DNA from: Cryphonectria parasitica EP155
Lineage: Eukaryota; Ascomycota; Sordariomycetes; Diaporthales; Cryphonectriaceae
DNA: 64,000 nt
NCBI RefSeq assembly: GCF_011745365.1
Contig: NW_024468911.1
Coordinates: 1,792,759 to 1,856,758 of the forward strand
Reading direction: 5' to 3'
Numbering within the stretch: position 1 is the stretch's first letter; each line of letters begins with the position of its first letter. Below, in pieces: positions 59,084-64,000 of this stretch. The translations under genes and the position numbers were made by a program. Under the pieces are notes generated by a model. That model did not search any database, had not been told where the DNA came from, and worked only from the letters and a program-made list of their open reading frames with translations.

Positions 59084-62000
59084 ATGTCGAGCAGCTCCGA
59101 CGAAGGCGAGATCAGGGAGAACGGAGTTGAGGATTCCAAGGCATCTACACTGCCTCGTGTTGATGGAAACGGTGTTGACCGTCAGGACAGGAGGGCTAGA
59201 CCCGCACGCTCCCCCGACCGGGCCGAACACCAATCTCGACGACCCCGTTCACCTCGCGGCTACAAGAGATCTCGCGATGACGACGCCGACTCCTATCGCC
59301 GAGGTGGCAGACGTGGGGGTCCCGACCCGCGACGATTTCGCGTCCACTACGAAGATGCGCCGTCCCCTCGCGATAGGCATGCCTACGAAGATCCAGACCG
59401 TCCGGTCTCTCGAGGCACCTACGACGACCACCTAGACCGCCCCTCCAACCAACGCTTCCGCGACTCTCGAGACTACCCGTCGTCCAACTCTCGGTACGAC
59501 GATCGCGACCGCGACTATGGCCGATCTGAGAAGCGAACACGCACCCGAAGTCCTTCGCCGTCTCGAGGCGGCCGCAGCAATGGAAAGGGAAGGCCCAATC
59601 GGAACCGATGGGATGCCGAAGGCGCTGCCAGGTCTTATCAAGGCCAGCAGGCTGCATCTATCAAGTACAGTTCCCAGACTGCCAAACAAGTACGGGATGA
59701 TACCGCCAACCGGCGGCCTCCTGCGGCTGAAGCTAGAGATTTTTCCAAAGACGTTGCTAAATCTGATCAAGGTGCTACGGATGAGCGCATGGCTAAGAAG
59801 ACCTCACATTTGCATTTGAAGTATGACGCGCCCCATCAGCGTGACCGAACGCACGGTAGCTAACACGTCAAACAGCGACTCGCCCAGCACTTCCAAGAAG
59901 ACGACGGAAGAGCCAGACCATGATTGGGAGGAACCGAAGCCCCTTGACGAAGAAGCCGAGATTGAGCGGCGCAGACGTCGTCGGGAGGCACTCCTCAGAA
60001 AGTCTCGTGCTTCGACCCCTCTGCTTGTTCAGGCTGTCCAAGCTAACAAGAATGACTCGAAATCCGAGCCTCTCTCCGTGATCACCTCCCCACAGAGGAC
60101 TCCCCAAACTCCTGTTTCGGGTAAGCACCACACCATGCCTCTGCAGCATTTAGAAGCACATTGCTGACGATTCAGACATGCTTTCACCTACCGGACGCGC
60201 TGAGGCGAGCATGTCTCCAGAATCCCTTGACATCGCCAACGACGGCGACCTGATCAACCATCATGCCAAGGCGAAAGCTGCCGAGGAAAATGGTCCATCG
60301 GCGGCTGACTACGATCCGACAGTCGACATGCGTGAGGATGAGCGCCGCGATGAGATGCGCAATGGCGTAGTTGGCCTGCACGGTGAGGATCGTCGAGAAT
60401 CCCTAACTTCCAATGGTCAGGACAAAGACGAGCCCATGGAGACGACCGAAGCAAGCAAAGCAGAGGACGACGATGACTTCGATATGTTTGCCGAAGATTT
60501 CGACGAGGAGAAGCTTGCAGCACCCAAGTCAGCCCCCAAGGCCAAGGCACCCACGGAGGACCCGGTTGCGCTGCAAGGAAACAAGGCCGGCGGCATTCTT
60601 GAGGACGACGACAAGGACGGATATTACAAACTTCGTCCGAGTGAGATAGTAAACGGCCGCTACCAGATCCAGTCCAGCCTTGGAAAGGGAATGTTCTCGG
60701 GTGTGGCGCGCGCCACAGACATTACTACCAGGAAGCTGGTCGCCATCAAGATCATGAGGAACAACGATGCCCTGAAAAAGGGCGGTTTCACGGAAATCGC
60801 TATTCTTCAGAAGCTCAACTCGGCCGACCCGGACAATAGGAAGCATATCGTCAAGTTCGAGCGGTCATTTGAACACAAGGGCCATCTATGTATGGCATTT
60901 GAGAATCTGAGCCTGAACTTACGAGAAGTGCTGAAGAAGTTTGGCAACAATGTTGGTATCAACCTTGTGGCGACGAAGGCATATGCGCACCAGATCTTTC
61001 TGGCCCTGGGTCACATGCGCAAATGCAGCATCATTCACGCCGACTTGAAACCCGACAATATCCTGGTGAGTTTGCTTCCTATTTCATGCAAACTGACATG
61101 CTCGGGCTGACAAGGCTTCGCAGGTAAATGAACAGCGGAATGTCCTCAAGATTTGCGATCTGGGAACCGCTATTGATCGATCAGACGCGGCCACAGCTCA
61201 CAACGAGGTTACCCCCTACCTCGTCAGTAGATTCTATCGAGCTCCCGAGATCATTCTGGGCATGCCCTACGACTACGCCATCGATATGTGGTCCATCGGG
61301 TGTACCTTATATGAGCTCTACACCGGCAAGATACTGTTCACAGGTGATAGTAACAACCAGATGCTACGGGCCATCATCGAAATCAGGGGCAAGATGAGCA
61401 CCAAGCTCTATCGCCGGGGCTCGCTCTGGACAATGCATTTCGACGAAATGGGAAATTTTATTAGTCAGGAAAGAGACAAGATCCTAGGCAAGGTACGTCG
61501 CATCAATTTGGTCTTTTTTCCACATAGTCTTCTCCAGTCCAGAAGCGTCAACGCTGGCGACAACCCGGAGGAAGCGAGTTGGCTGCTCGGTGGCGGATCA
61601 TTCTATTCTGGACGATTTGGACTTCCCTTTGGTTCGGTCAGAACGGCAATGCAGAGCAAGTGCACGAAATTCATGCAAGCGAGCGCAGTGGCTTTTCAGC
61701 AACAATGTCCAGGTACCAATCTTATGGCTTGTCACTGGAAGCCCTGTACCACGCGCATGGAGTCTGTAGGCGCTGAGCCCTGGGCTCACCGATGTGGCTA
61801 CGGAGCATGGCAAGTGTCCGGTATTACCACCACCACCACCACCACCATTCATCCTTCTTCGCTGCTGCGGCCTGTTCAGGTAGCCTGGTGAGCTTATGGC
61901 GCTCATCCTGCATCGCCCTCTCTCCAATCACTTATGCTGTACCAACTCCCTTAACATTTCGGCGATTTGAACCACGCACGAAAGAGAACGAGAGTCCGCT

Positions 62001-62247
62001 AACACGCTCCTCACCAATGCAGACAACGGTCAGGATTTTACCTGTAGTGAAACCCACTCGCGACCTCCGCACCCGCCTCATGGCTGCCTCCAGTGGCATG
62101 GACGAGGCAGAGGCTAGGCACCTCAATCATTTCTACGATCTACTGGATCGCTGTCTGGCTGTGAACCCCGATAAGAGGATCACGCCCTCGGAGGCTCTGC
62201 GTCATCCGTTCTTTCAGGAAAAGATTGGTGCGTCCTCACGGCGATGA
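59084..62247 (+). CDS. PRP4: Prp4-type splicing kinase (CMGC)
   Basis: Five exons (59084-59820, 59876-60120, 60176-61065, 61124-61492, 62023-62247) give 821 aa. Residues 1-240 are Arg/Ser/Asp-rich with many SP and RS-like pairs, 270-470 are charged and include AEDDDDFDMFAEDFDEEK. The kinase domain spans about 488-815: glycine loop LGKGMFSGVARA, VAIKIM with the catalytic Lys near 520, the catalytic loop IIHADLKPDNIL (HAD in place of HRD, usual for Prp4), ICDLGTAI (Asp636; DLG instead of DFG), SRFYRAPEIILG, and the C-lobe TRDLRTRL. Prp4 phosphorylates tri-snRNP proteins such as Prp6 and Prp31 and activates the spliceosome. The last intron (61493-62022) is 530 nt, far longer than any other here. 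Confidence 0.92.
61828..61853 (+). repeat. CAC trinucleotide repeat inside the Prp4 intron
   Basis: About eight CAC/ACC units within the 530-nt last intron of the Prp4 kinase gene. Confidence 0.85.
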
Positions 62248-64000
62248 ATGCGATTGGGGCATTTAGCTAGAGGTGGGTTTTGCATAGCTTCGCGTTGTGG
62301 GTTGGTTCAAAATGGAGAGAACACACATTATTATCTTTAGATGCCTCGGGAAGCGAGAAATGTTTGTTGACAATCGGGATTTCTTGGCAGACTTAGAAAC
62401 GCAGACAGGAACCCGAATACATGTGTTGATTGGTTCCATACTATGGTGTTGTGCTGAAATGTCATGTCTTGGGAAGATGAATGACTATCTCAGCATATCA
62501 ACTGGCGCGACTTGGATCACACATCTCATGTCAAAGCTGTGAACATGCATTCCCATCTCGGCGACGACGAGTCATCCGGACCGACAAGGTGGACTTTCTA
62601 TCCTCGTGGTATTCCCCAGTGGAGGTTGTACCACCTGGTCAAATTGGCCGTGGTGCATAACCTGTCCACGGAAACCAACAGCAGGGCTGGAGCAGAGCAA
62701 CATAGTTCGTCACGCCGGGGTAGTACCGCAGCGGCAAGTCACTTATGCCTACAGGCAAGCTAACGTCAGAGGAGTCTATTGAGTCAGGCTCTCACAACAA
62801 AGCTACGATGACACGCGGAATATTGACCACCCTCTCTCTGGTCCGACGGCTACGAGCAGTCAGTCAACTGACTGGCGGCGTTCACCTTCCTTGATTACGG
62901 TGCGCCGGCGTGTGGGAGAGGACCTGTGGCGGGCATAAGTGCACGTCGTGTGATTCCGAAATGGATGTGCGCTGCCGCCTGTGGGTAGGCTCACCATCCA
63001 GCACATTCGGTTCGCATCGGCAGGTGCCCGATCCAACCATGCCAGCAGGTCCTTCAACGATCGGGCGACAACGTGCAGCTGCCAGGAACGGCCGAGATGA
63101 GAGCCAAGATCTGAAAGGCGAGTGAACAGGATGTGCACGTCATGAGGCTGGGAAAGTGTTGATTCCGACTCCGTCATCATCTCTCTTTTTGCCATGGGGT
63201 AGGGGGAGTACTATTGAGCCTCGTGGACCATCATCGTCTGCAAAGGGATCCGCCCGGCTGGAACGCAAACAAAGCTGAGACGCCGCAGCGACGATTGGTC
63301 ACGAGACTGCCAACGTCCGCCCCCCCAGCTCTAAAATCAGCATGTAATCTGCACATTTGCTATTACCAACTACAAAGATCTGGGTCCTTTTTTTCTTCTC
63401 TCTTTTGTTCCCCTACCTCCGTCGTCATCAGTCGACGGATCCGTTGGAATCAGCTTATGGGAAAACTATGCCTCTGTCTGCATAAATATGGAGCACGCTA
63501 TGGACCCGGACCCCATCTCACGGATATCAAGTATAGAAAATGACCAGGTACACACACACAACACGCTCACACACGCTCACACACGCTCACACACACACAC
63601 ACACACCGACCGAAGGAAAACAGCTGGCTAGGTGGTTGGATCGTGTGGAAGTGGCGCGTTGTGTGCCGTTTTACACATGTGTGACCGATTCGAAGATGAG
63701 GCGAAAAAGCTGTCGTTACACGGCTCGGGATGGATTTTCGTTGTCTTTGAAAGACACTTGCACACACCATCGGGACACATGGGACGGAAGGACAAGGAAG
63801 ATATGACGATAGCACCACCACGATGTCTTTGTCGGCCTTTCTCTCGCCAAATGATGCGCAAGAACTCCAGTCTAGCCTCGCGTCACTCCCGCTCCATCAA
63901 CCTTATCCTGCACCAGCGGCAGGCTGTGATCCCCAGTAGAACCGCAAGCTGCCAGGCGGGATGTTGAGCCGCAGACAATGCTCGGTATGCACCCACGGCA
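62248..64000. other. terminal stretch without a supported gene
   Basis: Several ORFs of 60-111 codons occur on both strands, none with domain, signal-peptide or splice support. Contains the CA-rich microsatellite listed separately. The right end may be upstream sequence of a gene outside the window. Confidence 0.5.
63550..63606. repeat. CA-rich microsatellite with CACGCT units
   Basis: Three ACACGCTCAC units followed by an uninterrupted ACAC run. Confidence 0.9.

Noticed and set aside
61262..61891. Long ORF continuing from the Prp4 kinase domain into its last intron.
   Set aside because: Past 61492 the reading loses all kinase similarity, and the splice to 62023 restores the conserved C-lobe.
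63540..63967. Overlapping ORFs around the CA-rich microsatellite.
   Set aside because: Arise from the repeat and have no domain or splice support.

Overview
The window is nuclear DNA of a filamentous ascomycete (Pezizomycotina). Genes are cut by short GT-AG introns (about 50-120 nt) whose phases close exactly when spliced. House-keeping genes are fungal (TFIIIC Tfc6-like subunit, Prp4 kinase, TMA7, a PAQR receptor), and the accessory genes are those of moulds: two fungal rhodopsin-fold receptors, a P450, a UbiA-family enzyme, a DUF3237 secreted protein and a fungal SLATT protein. The genus cannot be fixed from the sequence alone. I saw no convincing tRNA, rRNA, CRISPR or intact transposon.

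Layout. 1-12 kb: a kinase/HAD fusion gene with one in-frame TAG (minus), a rhodopsin-fold receptor, a cyanamide hydratase, a paraoxonase-like lactonase and an NTF2/SnoaL-like protein. 12-20 kb: a DUF3237 secreted protein, an M20 carbamoylase with a GC-AG intron, and a DUF7924 protein with a PD...ExK pattern. 20-30 kb: an unrecognised small gene, then a P450, a UbiA-family membrane enzyme and a short-chain dehydrogenase that together look like a small metabolite cluster, then a second rhodopsin-fold receptor. 31-32 kb: a SLATT two-TM protein.

34-50 kb is the most unusual region. Two Hsp70-like ATPase genes (HSPA12-like, about 600 residues) are interleaved with three paralogous helical/coiled-coil proteins that share a domain I cannot name. 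The order is partner A (minus), Hsp70-1 (plus), partner B (plus), Hsp70-2 (plus, with one in-frame TAA and an Asp-to-Glu change in phosphate loop 1), partner C (plus). A DRB0094-type RNA ligase (minus) follows directly. I read this as a duplicated Hsp70/partner cassette that may be a chaperone-based sensing or quality-control module; that role is inference.

50-64 kb: a small tail-anchored ORF, an alpha-carbonic anhydrase pseudogene with several stops and a frameshift, then a conserved block (Tfc6-like TFIIIC subunit, PAQR receptor, TMA7, Prp4 kinase) and about 1.7 kb with no gene that I can support.
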